A stretch of 64,000 nucleotides of DNA, taken from Actinostola sp. cb2023. Its lineage: Eukaryota > Cnidaria > Anthozoa > Actiniaria > Actinostolidae. Below, piece by piece: positions 12,633-23,110 of this stretch (the first letter of the stretch is position 1; each line of letters opens with the position of its first letter). Position numbers and translations under genes: made by a program. Location of the stretch: contig JAUJYZ010001245.1 of the NCBI GenBank assembly GCA_033675265.1, positions 98,262 to 162,261 on the forward strand, given 5' to 3'. A model generated the notes under the pieces. It did not search any database, was not told the DNA's origin, and worked only from the letters and a program-made list of their open reading frames with translations.

Positions 12633-13167
12633 ATACTATTTATAAAAAAAAGGAAAACCAAAAAAGCACTAAGCCGGTAGTGTTATTTATATTGTTTTCT
12701 TACGAGTTGACTATTTCACTCATAGAAAATGAACGAGAACGAGTAGTCTTAATTGTTTTAGTAGAAACCAACTTGCATACTACATGTACCTTCGATTTTA
12801 TACCAATATTTATCGCTTTGTTTTTGTTCAAAACGCCGGCTTACCTATCACGCAATAGATAGTGAGTACGTTAGCCAGTTGGTTTCTACTAATGTCTCGT
12901 TAGTGCTATTTAGTGCAAAATGTTGCACGCGTTTGGTGTTTGTTACGTGTATAATATTAAAAGAGTACATAAATGTATTATAAGATTCAGAAAATAAATA
13001 CATTATTTTGGAATGCATTATTGATTTTTTGTCAGGTTGAAATGTATTATTGTTTTTCAGATCTTATTCACGCGTGCTGATTTTCGAGGTCACAATACTA
13101 GGATCTTTCATACAGAAATAACCACTGCCATCTGAAAAAGCAATTAAAAATAAATAAATAGTATTGG

Positions 13168-13395
13168 AAGGAATCCCGAGAACTAGATATCGTAAATGAC
13201 ACTTTTTTTAGAATTATGCGTACCATCAATATTCCATGGTTTAAAGTAGATACGGTAAAATGGCATGTCCTTGCGGAATTATGAACGTTCAATTCTGATA
13301 CATCGGGACGAACCTGTGTACGCATGCATGACGGCAAAATCCCAGACTAAACTCTATATAATGTCATTTACGATATATTCTGGGGATTTTATCCA
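13168..13395. repeat. Short TIR element (MITE-like)
   Basis: An imperfect inverted repeat of about 33 bp pairs ggaatcccgag...gatatcgtaaatgacac with gtcatttacgatatattctggggat. The interior holds no credible gene. Confidence 0.55.
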
Positions 13396-13627
13396 AACTA
13401 TTGAAATTTTCCAAAAATATTGATGAATAATTGCTTTCGATCTTGGAAATCAGTACGCGTTGTTCTATTAGTTATGACCTGTCAGTATAATAAAATACGG
13501 AGGGTACGAAAAAAGGTATAGGAAACACGAGACGATTTAGTTCCGTCACGCAACGTTCCCGATCAATTGAATAAACGAATGATGATCGAAAGGCCATACA
13601 CAATTTCTTTTCTGTGAATATGAACAA

Positions 13628-14481
13628 TCACAACTTGACCTTTTCAACAAATAAACGTATCGTTAATTTGCCATGATCAGATTCATACAAATCTGGCCAC
13701 CAGATAACTTCAATTTCCCTCGTTGCTCTTCCTTGTCCTAGACCTACTACTAGTTCTGACCTTAAGGTTGGACGGACACGCTGCGAGTAATTGGTATTAC
13801 CCTTTTGTATCGCTGCCTCGAGCAGCTGTAAGACGCTCTGTCCATTGTCATTACTGTTGGCTTCTGAGCGTGGAAGCTCGCGCTCACCACAAAATAGCTT
13901 AGTGTATTTTATGTTGAAGTCTTGGAATACTTGCAGAAATTGCTCCATATCAAATAATTTGTAAAAGAGTCTTCGCGTAGCACGTGAGTAGGGTAGTTTT
14001 GCATGTCTGGTTTGTCGTACGCCATACAACGGGCAACGCAGTTGGCCCAACAAGTTCAAAAAATGTTGAATTGGTACTTGTGGGCAATCGATCTTGAACC
14101 ATTTACCTAAAACGACATGCATATATTTGTCATAAGTAGGGGCGATTTAATATTTAAAGGACATGTGAAATCATAACAAAAGGTCAGACATGTGACAGCA
14201 CGAGTTTGAATTCCTTGAGAAACAAACTTACCAGGTAAACAAGGGTGAAGTGACGCTGTTATCCTTTGCGACAGTCCAGATAGCCATAAGCGATAGCCTT
14301 CAGACTCTTTAGTTGGCCCAGGTTTTGGATGTTGTACAACAAGACTGTTGTTATCAAGGAACTCGTGATATGTTATTTTGTTCTCTGAATTGGGATGTTT
14401 GATGTCATAATGCTTGTTTAAAGAGTATAGAGTCTTAAAATGTTTTTGGCAGCATTTACACTGAGTATGAAAAGACGCCAT
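13628..14481 (-). CDS. C2H2 zinc-finger protein, two exons, function unknown
   Basis: On the minus strand, exon 1 is 14,481-14,232 and exon 2 is 14,106-13,628. The donor GTAAGT, the acceptor TTTTAG and the phase (1/2) agree, giving 242 residues. The N-terminus has one classical zinc finger, C8-x2-C11-x12-H24-x4-H29 (CKCCQKHFKTLYSLNKHYD). The remainder, about 210 residues, is not recognised; it contains GKWFKIDCPQVPIQHFLN just after the splice and an aromatic-rich stretch EVIWWPDLYESDHG near the end. It is head-to-head with the kinase gene, 272 bp apart, inside the 15.5 kb TIR element. A single finger would suit nucleic-acid recognition, for example of element ends, but this is inference. Confidence 0.68.
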
Positions 14482-14753
14482 CTCAATACGGTAGTATCTG
14501 ATTCAAATTTTGGACTCGAACCCGGCTTCAGCACATGTAAGAGTTTTATCGTAATTCGACCCAGGTTTGGACTATTTTTCAGAGATTTCCATGCCAACTA
14601 AATATTACGAGGGTAGGCAGCACCAATCAGCGTTCATGAAATTTTAATCCCGGAAATCACTGAACATCTCGTTGAAGTGTAGCAGACCTCAGCACGTGGG
14701 ACCTTTCTTCATCGACTGTTCAGACCTATATATATTAAATATTAGTGTTCAAC
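14482..14753. promoter_or_regulatory. Shared divergent upstream region of zinc-finger and kinase genes
   Basis: The two ATG codons (14,481 minus and 14,754 plus) face away from each other across 272 bp, so both promoters must lie here. A TATA-like ctatatatatta at 14,727-14,738 is very close to the kinase ATG. No specific factor site was recognised. Confidence 0.45.
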
Positions 14754-15845
14754 ATGGACAAGAAAATAGAACGAGTTGTTAAAAGTCGCGAACATACAAA
14801 GGAAGAAAAAAGAGAACAGAAGAAGCGGCGATGGAAAAGAAAACGTGAAAGAAAAGCATCACAACGTAATGTCGAAAAGGTGAATGAAGACAACGAAGGC
14901 CCTACAAATGCAAACATAGACAAAGAAGAATGTTCAACGCCGAAAATGTTATCCCCCTCTACAGAATCAAGGGGAGCCCTAATGGTGCGTTTAGCCAAGA
15001 AACGCAAAATCGTTGAAAGAGCAATTGAACCTTCTAACTCACAAACATATTTAAGGGAAGTCAGCAAAACGCCAACGTTAAATGCGGGACTGAAGGAAAT
15101 AAATCCCGAATTCCTTGAATGTTGTCCTACACCAATTGGAAGTGGAAGTTATGGCGATTGTTACTTTGGGAAGTACATGGGCGGAATCGAGGTCGTTGTG
15201 AAACGTGCAAGAACGAGGGACAAACACAGTGATAACAAGCGGGTGATCAAAGAGATGGTTCATGAGGGACAGATTATAAGCGCTTTAGGAGATCATGAGG
15301 GACTACCTCTTTTGTACGGCATGATTACCAAAACACAACCGATGGCCTTAGTTCTTCAGTTCCACGGTAACAACAAGAAGGCTTTAACTCTCTACAAGGC
15401 TGCAGAAGAGAAATTGCTTTCGCAATGCCAGTGTTTGCATATCTTTAACAAGATTTGTACCACCATGATCTACGTTCACAGCAAAGGGTTTCTACATAAC
15501 GATATAAAGTCGAATAATGTGGTTCTAGAGGAAAGAGATAATGAACACGGATACTCTCCCATTGTTATAGATTTTGGAAAAAGTAAAATGATTTCTAGCT
15601 ACTCTGAGAAAACACTTATCCCACGTGGACGGCGAAAACATTACCTAGCGCCAGAAGTCGTTTTAAGCGGTAAAGAAAGTACTGCTAGCGACGTCTTTTC
15701 TTTAGGCTACATGCTAAAATGCATTTCTTTACAGTTGGGGTTTAATAACGTTGCCAGTTCATTAATTGTAAAAGCTTGCAAGGAAAATCCATCTGAAAGG
15801 ACAACTTTAGATGAGTTTCAAAAAGAAATTGTTAATTTAATTTAA
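14754..15845 (+). CDS. Intronless protein kinase with HND catalytic loop
   Basis: This 363-residue protein has a basic N-terminus (residues 10-40, rich in Lys/Arg, nuclear-signal-like) and a kinase domain from about 125 to the C-terminus. Visible motifs are the glycine loop GSGSYGDCYFG (129-139), Lys150 in VVVK, Glu171 in the C-helix, HNDIKSNN at 248-255 in place of HRD, DFG at 273-275, APE at 299-301, and Asp313 and Arg349 in the C-lobe. All key catalytic residues are present, so it should be active; the family is atypical because Arg of HRD is Asn. An in-frame GTG at 14,745 is not needed; ATG 14,754 is preferred. I recall HND kinases as an expanded family in anthozoans. The gene lies in the 15.5 kb TIR element, divergent from the zinc-finger gene. 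Its substrate is unknown. Confidence 0.85.
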   Translation: MDKKIERVVKSREHTKEEKREQKKRRWKRKRERKASQRNVEKVNEDNEGPTNANIDKEECSTPKMLSPSTESRGALMVRLAKKRKIVERAIEPSNSQTYLREVSKTPTLNAGLKEINPEFLECCPTPIGSGSYGDCYFGKYMGGIEVVVKRARTRDKHSDNKRVIKEMVHEGQIISALGDHEGLPLLYGMITKTQPMALVLQFHGNNKKALTLYKAAEEKLLSQCQCLHIFNKICTTMIYVHSKGFLHNDIKSNNVVLEERDNEHGYSPIVIDFGKSKMISSYSEKTLIPRGRRKHYLAPEVVLSGKESTASDVFSLGYMLKCISLQLGFNNVASSLIVKACKENPSERTTLDEFQKEIVNLI

Positions 15846-16059
15846 ACGAGCCTTTATAAAATTGTCAAATAAAAACAATCTAGGTCACTTTATGTTGTGA
15901 CCTATAATAATTACAGAGCGTTTATAATTACAGCTTTCTAGCGATCATGATACATCACGCTGCGCTACTCACAGCAGAAGTCCACTGAGAATAGGCGTAT
16001 TGACTGATGAGGAACATGTTCACAGCATGTCCAACGCTTATCGTGACCACAAATATGTA
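15846..16059. other. Non-coding right end of the 15.5 kb element
   Basis: No gene is visible between the kinase stop and the subterminal hairpin. The short frames here lack recognisable features. Confidence 0.5.
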
Positions 16060-16088
16060 TTTTGCGACGAACTGAGTTCGTCGCAAAA
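16060..16088. repeat. Perfect subterminal hairpin
   Basis: ttttgcgacgaact and its exact reverse complement flank a single g. It lies 15 bp inside the right TIR, where a recognition or cleavage structure could sit. Confidence 0.8.
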
Positions 16089-16103
16089 CCAAAATGACCG
16101 GGC

Positions 16104-16120
16104 CGGGGCTCCTCATGTAA
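16104..16120 (-). repeat. Right terminal inverted repeat of the 15.5 kb element
   Basis: A 17-base perfect inverted copy of 571-587. TA at 16,118-16,119 follows the element end, and the duplicon resumes with aaggtggcagc. Confidence 0.75.
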
Positions 16121-16264
16121 AGGTGGCAGCTTTTAAAGGTATCAGGGTATCCCAAACGACCATCATGCACGCAACACGCTCTAGCGCGTACTCGCTACGT
16201 TAAAACCTCTATAAAGTATACATTTTCTGAAACGTACGTACACGGCCTAGAAGTAGTCAATCTT

Positions 16265-16399
16265 GACAATCAGTTCACAGTCTTAAAGAAGTGTAACAAC
16301 AAACTGGATTGCTTGATTTATGAAATGTTTCTTATCAAAGAACGAAAACCGGAACTTAACGTACAATCAGACTCTATAAGAGCAAAGTTATTCATTTAA
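16265..16399 (+). pseudogene. Penelope-like element, C-terminal GIY-YIG endonuclease remnant
   Basis: The frame reads LKKCNNKLDCLIYEMFLIKE followed by RKPELN and ends at TAA 16,397-16,399. This matches the end of the GIY-YIG nuclease that follows the reverse transcriptase in Penelope-like retroelements, with the conserved Glu and the LN pair. The upstream reverse transcriptase is missing, so the copy is 5'-truncated. Confidence 0.65.
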
Positions 16400-16506
16400 C
16401 TATGCATAGAACAATGGTTACCATTTAACTATGCGTAGAACAATGGTTATTGTTTTCAACCAAACTTATTATTTAATTATGCGCATTTTCAATTCTTCAT
16501 TATAAC

Positions 16507-16550
16507 CTGAAGATGCTGTCAAGATGACAACGAAACTTCGTTCGTTAATA
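16507..16550 (+). ncRNA. Hammerhead-ribozyme-like motif downstream of Penelope fragment
   Basis: CTGAAGA (16,507-16,513) is followed by a hairpin (TGTCA-aga-TGACA) and GAAAC. This is the order of the hammerhead core, and Penelope-like elements are known to carry such motifs. Extra bases between the core and stem II make activity doubtful. Confidence 0.4.
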
Positions 16551-16920
16551 TCCCTAATTTTCATTGTAAAATGATTTTCTGAAAGCTGAATAAATGCATA
16601 ATTCAATAAGACAATTAGTGTTTAGAACAAAAACAGCATATTTGAAATAGGTGAAAAAGTTCAGATTTTGACATCACTATCATCGCCGAGGTCCCATACA
16701 GCCGCAATTTATCGGAAATCCTCGACTAATACCTAAATAAAAGGCAAAAGAGTTTTCAAGTCAAGTGGCACAATTTGTTTTTTGATTCTAACTTTTTAGG
16801 AAAAAAATATTTTTAGGTTCTGTTTTTTGGAGATGGTAGATAATATTCAATTTGATTTGATTATCAAAAAAAATCAAAATCGGTGGTTTGAAAGGTTTTT
16901 TGGGGTACCCTGATACCTTA

Positions 16921-18725
16921 ATAGAGGTCTAATTTACAGAGTCCGGATTGACTGACAAAAAAAAACGTACCTTAAAAAGTGACTGACGCTGAATAGAGGG
17001 TGGTCGCTTAATAGAGGTCCGTTAAAACGACGTTCCACTGTACACAAAATACTAGGAAAGCAGGTCTCATTTTTTATCAAACATCTATTATGCGGCCACC
17101 TCTATATAATGGCCACTTTGTAAATTCCCGAGCGTGGCCGATATATAGAGATTCCACTGTAGGTTCTTCAGTTGCCGCGAATTTCCATGCCATATATATA
17201 ATTATCCAGAGATTGCTTGCAGTCTGCCCTTATCGATATAAACATCAATACTGGAAAATATCTTTATTTACAATGTTCAAGTTACCACAACTATAGTTTA
17301 AAGTAACAATATATCATTTCTTCTTTTAGTTTTTTTTCAATTAAGATTCGGAAGAAGTCTAGAAATGGGATTCCATGAGGAATTCTTAGTGTTATTGATA
17401 TTTGAACATTTCCTTGAAGGCTTGGCGAAAGTTTGTGCTCTGTAAAGCATACAGCATGGGATTCAGTGCAGATTCGAAAAAGTACAAAATGCTTGCTTTA
17501 CTATAATACTTCTGGCCATACTTGTTTTCGTCGATTGCCGTCAACAAGAACGCTATACACATTGGCAAGAAACACACAGCGAAAGCAATTGTTATGGAAA
17601 GAGAGAGTTTTACGAGTTTTATTCTTTCGAGAGCTTCCTGTCTTGCTTGTACGTTCTGTGGTCCAACTGAGTTGTTGGAGTAAATATTGCGAACGATTTG
17701 AAAATAGCAAAAAGTGATAACTATGAATGGAAGAAATACAAAAGTCACTAGAAGTGAAATGACGTAAATAGAGACGGTTTGAATGGGGAATTCTGTGAAC
17801 CTACAGTCATTTTCATTTTCATCATATTTACCATATATAATTATATAACATGGCAGAGTCACTATGAACCCAACGATCCACACAGTTATAATTGCATAAC
17901 GGTTTCCTCTCGTAGCCGAACTCCCTCTCTCATTGGTTTTACAATGGCGTAATATCTCTCCACAGCTATTACCAGAATTGTTAGAATTGACACAAAACTT
18001 GCAGATAAAGGAACGTGATATGATAGAAAAAACTTGCACAGGAAATCAGCCAAGGGACCTTCATGGAAAGCTACATATGATTGGATGATCATCAGAGGAA
18101 GGAAAATCAAGTTTGTGATATCTGAGATGGCCAGATTGACCAGAAGGTAGTTGGTTGTTGATCTCAGGTTGCGTTTTCTTTTGACGGCGATAATAACCAA
18201 TAAATTACCAGCAATACCAATGATGATGACGAATAATACAACGACTGCAATGATAATGTCCTTCTCGCTTTCGATTAGTTGAGACTTCATTATTGTCCTC
18301 GCAGTGAATGCAAAAAACTTTATCCAGTGTTTTCAAGTGATCACGTACATATAACATAATTTGTGTTGCCTGACACATTCATTGAAAAAAACTAAGGATG
18401 CCTTGTTGTAACAAAGAAAACATATTAAACCAAGCGGATATGCATCACATACTTGATATCAAAATGACAAAGTGATTTCCTCAACGATTGAGTTGGTGAC
18501 CTTCTGAATATCATTGTCATTAATTGTTTCTACTGATTGCAGATGTTTTTTCTTCCGGTAAGTTGAATATGAAATAAGTGGCTTCCTACACGAACTTACA
18601 ATGAAGTTAGTCTACATGACGGTGCGACACCGCTATTTGTCCATGCATTCAAATCTAGACCTAGTTTGATACTAATATGTGCTGTAAAGATTCACACCAT
18701 AGTTATTCTGAGAGATAAGAAAGGA
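16921..18725. repeat. GPCR duplicon D1, right part
   Basis: It resembles 39,435-41,215 (D3) and 24,280-25,870 (D2), with the GPCR pseudogene in the middle. The flank 3' of the gene includes the widely repeated family tggccgcttaatagaggtcc / gacgttccactgta. Confidence 0.75.
17392..18290 (-). pseudogene. Rhodopsin-class GPCR pseudogene, one frameshift
   Basis: It is colinear with the two intact 298-residue paralogs over its whole length. Reading from ATG at 18,290, the frame is normal to REGVRLREETV, then breaks near 17,899, where GTTCGTT of the paralogs is shortened by 4 bp. After the break the other frame continues with ERY-distal TM4-TM7 sequence, including NPMLYALQS, to the stop at 17,392. 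A 6-bp in-frame insertion adds two Ile near TM4/ECL2. There are no other breaks, so inactivation looks recent. Confidence 0.9.
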
Positions 18726-18759
18726 AACATAAAATATATATATATGAGCCAGATGTGTA

Positions 18760-19160
18760 CTTGACCCATGTTTGGGTATAGGGGTGCCGCTGAGGGTTTG
18801 AAAACCTGACCCTGTTTAGGACAAAAAAAATCTAACATACATTCCCTGTCTAGGAGAACACCCTCTATTTATTTTAGGACCCTGTTTAGGACGAAGGACA
18901 AAACACACAATTCTAACGCGTTTAATATTGATAATGACCTGCTAAAGACCGGCAAATCTCGGATCTCAGATATATGGCTAAATACCGGATAAAACCATAT
19001 TTAACGACGACAATCGTGCATTACCATACCCCGTTTAGGACAGACTCACATAAAATTATATACCCTGTTCAGGACAGAGAGGCCAAAAACCATACCCTGT
19101 CCAGCGGCACGTCCCCGTATAGCCTATATTGGGGAGTACCCCCCCCCCCCCCCCCCCCGA
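18760..19160 (+). repeat. Repetitive region with 'ccctgtttaggac' words and poly-C tract
   Basis: Short motifs such as accctgtttaggacaaa and ccccgtttaggacag recur five or more times between 18,800 and 19,100, followed by a run of 18 C at 19,141-19,158. It resembles the end of a DNA transposon; no gene is seen. Confidence 0.5.
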
Positions 19161-20021
19161 GGTTTAAAGACACGAGGGAATTCACGGTCCCAAAGCAGAA
19201 TGAATGGCAGCTGTCAAAATGTGTTGTGGGAGTAAGCTTAGTCTCTAACGGTAACATGATAGCCAATCAAAATCAATGTAGTCAATCATCCATAATAATT
19301 ATGCCAACAGCTCAGATTCTGGCGTCGGTATAGTCAGGGAGCAAATGTCGTAAAAGAAAGTCCCGTGGGAATTTTGTGCTGAAAGCAAGCCACCTATCTA
19401 GATGTGTTAAGGGGACCCTAAGGAACAAGAAACATGTTGTCGGCAATTTTGTAACTCGTACCGACGGCCGCTACGGAAGTTTTAAAATGTGACGTATATG
19501 ACGTAGCATGGAAACGAGGCTGGGCCATAAAATGCGATATAACCATCGTTAATGGCAACAAATCGTTCCCGAAATTACTCATACTTTACATATAGGTGTA
19601 TCTGACACATCTAAGAAACTTTTAAGTAATAAAGCTGGTTACGTGACCATGACAGCATGGAAACGAGGCTGGACCAAAACATGCCGTATAACTTATTTTG
19701 AATTGCATAAAATTTATCCAAATTCACCAAAATCAATGACATATGTGATTGTTACACTATCAGGCCGTAAGTTGTACATTCTAGACTGCGATCGGGTACG
19801 TCATATTGGGGAGTCACGTGATCAACTGATAATACGTGAAAGCGGGGCTGATTTAGTGGTTTCTCAACTGTAAGAAGTGGAAGTTTACTGGGTCTCTAGA
19901 AAACATTTGCAATAATAATTTGCCAATGGAACTGTACAGCTTCTTTAGGTGGGTCATACAAGGTCCAAACAACTTTCAGCCGAAAAGAAGTCTGATGAGG
20001 TGCATAAGCGCAAAATGAGTC

Positions 20022-22440
20022 TTGCTCAAAGTACGACAAATAAAGAACAAGAAGTCAGAAACTCTTAGGTGGTCGACAGCTGAAATGCCACAACAGTTGG
20101 CTGTTGGCCTAGCTGTCCACAAGGCAGTCCAAAGTAAACCGTTGATAAATATGCTGCACGGTTTTGGGATGTTAGCTGATAAAAACAGAATCCTCAGAGC
20201 TATAGGTGCAGATTGAACCAAGTGTTCTCAAGCGTATGGTTCAAAATGATTTTGTTTACAGCTATATAAGCTAATTCAAAAAACGTTGTCCTAGATTTTG
20301 TTGCATATTGCATTCCCAGACCGAAGTGCATTATGGACTGATCAATATATGTGTTCCTTTGCATTGCGTTGCCGAAACTGAGATCTTGGTTGACTGTCAG
20401 GGCTTCCCTGATATTTATTTGTGGGATTTGGAACCCCAAAATAGAAGAACACACATCCATTTCCATGCATAATGCACTTCGGTCTGGAATGCAATATGCA
20501 ATATGCAACAAAATTTATAGGACAACGTTTTTTGAAATAGCTGTATATACCTCCAGACATAGTGGAGGGCAGGCATATCTGTCGACAATGTGGACTTTGC
20601 GGGAAACACACCTTCCATGGAACAGCAATGCATTATGGCTATATACCAGAGTGTTCCTGAAGACAAGAAACCATACTTGAACGTCGATACCCCAGACCAG
20701 AGTCGCTCAATTAGAGAGCTTCCTGAGTCAATTACAATCCTCCTGGAATGTCCTAAGCCTCCTTCAAAGTCCTTCAGTCCTGTTTACCCATTGTTTGGTC
20801 TGTTTGCTGAGAATGAACTTCCGGTAAGAGTCAGGATGCAATATTTGGCATGGCTTCTCGGGCGTAGTTTGACCAGAACTCCAATTGACAGCATGGCAGT
20901 GACAGGAACACAGACGAATATCATGAGCACTCTAGGGCAGTTGGAGAATCAGTCTGCAAAGAGTACAAATATCCCGGTGTGGTCTGGATACAATTAACTC
21001 CAGTCACTGATCAGTAATGCAATGCCTGACACACGAGTAGGAGCACCACCTCTGATTGCTGCACCAGCACACTATTTGCAGGTCAATGGAATATTCATCT
21101 TTGTAATAGAACGTTAATTCCAAATAAATCTAAATCTAAATATAATCTAAACGAATGGCAGACCTTACTGACTGTTCTAATGCAGGCCCAGAAGATCAAG
21201 ACAAAGGTGGTAGATCCGACTTAGTAGGAAGACAGTCATTTCACTTGACACAGGGCTCTACAAACTGGCAAAGAAGCTGCAAATGGCTCGCCACAGGATC
21301 CAAGTCATTTTATACTCCATCCCAGCGAACTGTATATAGTAATGGCCCAACTACGAACAATCGGAACGTTCATTGAAAACAGTGGACTGGACTGACATGT
21401 GCTGGATAGAATCGGAACTGTACGGTCCAACAACGGTCCAACAAATCATTGATGGTAACCACGTAAAGAGAGGGCAGACCGCTCACCTGATTACCCAACA
21501 GACACTGTTCGTAATGTATCAGGAATCTTTCTTTTTTTCAGCAAGATCCGAATTCGTACTGCACTGTCTTGAGAAGTTGGCAAAGTCTTCAGCTTGTTGA
21601 TGTTTGCACCGATGATTCCAAGGAATGAGTAGAAGAGGTTCATGCCAAATCGTAGAGAGAATGAAGGTATTTGATGCTAGCCAAAGACAATATTCCATTG
21701 ATTAAGGTTGTGAGTCAGTACACGAGGATTGTCAATAATATATGACATCATTTATCCAAGCGGTTCGATTCGAATCGAGAAGCTCTTGAGGTATTCACCA
21801 AGTACTTCTTCAAATGCCGGCAACAGGCTGAACTATGCCCGTATGATCTACTTAGCAGAGATGTAGATGTTACATGAAATGCATCCAGAGATTTATGAGG
21901 AGCTTCGGCAAGGAAACTGGGTTGTGAATAAGAACTATGTGCAATTGGTGCAGATAATGTCCTGAAACAGGTGGGGCACTTTAGTTGGTTACCTCCCAGC
22001 ACCAATAGTACATAGTACTTCCTGAATGCTCCCGAGCTTGCAAATCTAGCAGAGAAAGCAAAACAGGTGGCGGGTACTTCATCTAAGATACCGACACATC
22101 ATCACCACCTTACTACTGCTGTAAGGTTGCACCACTGGAGAAGAACATTTAGAAGTTGGTCACCAGCATCCGAAGCTTCACGTATCCATTCTCTGAGGAA
22201 AGAGCCAAGTACTATTGCTTGAACTGACGAGTTGTTTGGTCACTTCGTAAAACAACAAGAGAAAATGCAGCATCTGGTCCCCAATAAAAAAACGCAAGCG
22301 CTTCTTACATGGAACACTACGGGGAAGACTCTACAGGTGATAGCCAATGACAAAATGATTGACCTCAAGGAAGATCACTCCCATTTTGTGCGGGTCATGT
22401 TCTGCGCGCAAGTCACGCCCAGAGATTGACACCAAGGAAG
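20022..22440 (+). pseudogene. Decayed multi-copy transposon-associated gene, function unknown
   Basis: Fragments of one protein can be followed in order across several frames: LAVGLAVHKAVQSKPLINML near 20,100; VDNVDFAGNTPSMEQQC near 20,590; LLGRSLTRTPIDSM near 20,860; VGAPPLIAAPAHYLQ near 21,040; IENSGLDMCWIESELYGPTT near 21,390; ELANLAEKAKQ near 22,040; LTWNTTGKTLQ near 22,300; and SMFSSDGTM near 22,480. The order and spacing agree with a large uncharacterised gene family that I recall as abundant in cnidarian genomes. Multiple stops, frameshifts, a small insertion near 21,080-21,150 and a foldback insertion at 20,269-20,543 show it is dead. No enzymatic motif was identified. Confidence 0.65.
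20269..20543. repeat. Foldback MITE inside the pseudogene
   Basis: The arms agctatttcaaaaaacgttg and its complement continue with ttttgttgcatattgcattc and cagaccgaagtgcattatg in inverted order. The element interrupts the protein remnant between IGAD and VDNVDF. Confidence 0.75.
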
Positions 22441-23110
22441 CTGTCGGGCAGTACGCGTTCTCTATAGTGATATGATCAATGTTTTCCTCGGATGGCACCA
22501 TGGCCATGTTTCACTGTTCCTCAATGGACATATTTGTCTAAGTTTCTGTAAAAAAGAACATGACAAAGGTTCGACAACGGTCGTACGCTATGAAATGATG
22601 TGATATCATTTTTTGATGAAATCCACATACATGGCGAAACAGTCTGTACCTTAGCCTCGTTCCCATGCTATTCACGTGACCACCTGTATCACGGAAAAGG
22701 CCTGGTAATGTGACAATCACACATTTCATCGATTTGGGTGAATTTGGATAGATTTTACGCAATTCAAAATAAGTTATAGGTCATTTTATGGTCCAGCCTC
22801 GTTTCCATGCTGCTATCTTTATTACTTAAAAGTTTCTTAGATGTATCAGATACACATATATGTAAAGTATGAGTAATTTTGGGAACGATTTGTTGCCATT
22901 AACGATGGTTATAAGATATTTTATGACCCAGCCTCGTTTCCATGCTGGGTCATATACGTCACATTTTAAAACTTCCGTAGCGGCCGTCGGTACGAGTTAC
23001 AAAATTGCCGACAACATGTTTCTTGTTCCTTAGGGTCCCCTTAACACATCTAGATAGGTGGCTTGCTTTCAGCACAAAATTCCCACGGGATTACACATGC
23101 TCCCTGACTA

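Larger units (their letters stand above)
574..16117. mobile_element. 15.5 kb TIR element carrying Ulp1-transposase-like, zinc-finger and kinase genes
   Basis: The two ends are inverted copies of each other: CATGAGGAGCCCCG at 574-587 and its reverse complement at 16,104-16,117. They are 14 of 14 identical, and weaker matching (TTTTGGT) continues inward to about 33 bp. TA sits immediately outside both ends. The flanks join into the uninterrupted paralogous sequence at about 39,420 (gcggtcgcttaatagaggtgg), which supports insertion into duplicon D1. Inside are a 14-exon gene with a Ulp1 domain, a C2H2 gene and an HND kinase gene. The superfamily is not settled: a TA target would fit several groups, and the large multi-exon protein with a Ulp1 domain recalls Zisupton/KDZ-like or Ulp1-bearing Mutator-like elements. 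That this is one mobile unit is inference from ends and empty site. Confidence 0.68.
16137..16917. mobile_element. 781-bp TIR element at a TTAA-like site
   Basis: The ends are AGGTATCAGGGTATCCCAAA and the complementary GGGGTACCCTGATACC, with TTAA next to both. It interrupts the duplicon between gcagctt and aatagaggtc, which are adjacent at about 39,435. A Penelope-like fragment lies inside it. TTAA and AGG ends suggest a Kolobok-like or piggyBac-like non-autonomous element. Confidence 0.6.
19331..23110. mobile_element. 3.8 kb TIR element with 3-bp target duplication
   Basis: The ends are TAGTCAGGGAGC and GCTCCCTGACTA, flanked on both sides by GTA. Inverted similarity continues inward for several hundred bases: 19,350-19,640 against 22,795-23,095, then more weakly to about 19,800 and 22,540. 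The empty site is preserved at about 43,895-43,910, where ggcgtcggtaactacatgtc is uninterrupted. A 3-bp duplication would fit PIF/Harbinger-like elements, but the cargo does not show that transposase, so the class is open. Confidence 0.72.

Noticed and set aside
14745..14753. GTG as kinase start
   Set aside because: An ATG lies three codons downstream, and GTG starts are rare in animal genes.
18974..19333. 119-codon frame crossing the poly-C tract
   Set aside because: It has a proline run from poly-C and repetitive flanking sequence, with no domain.
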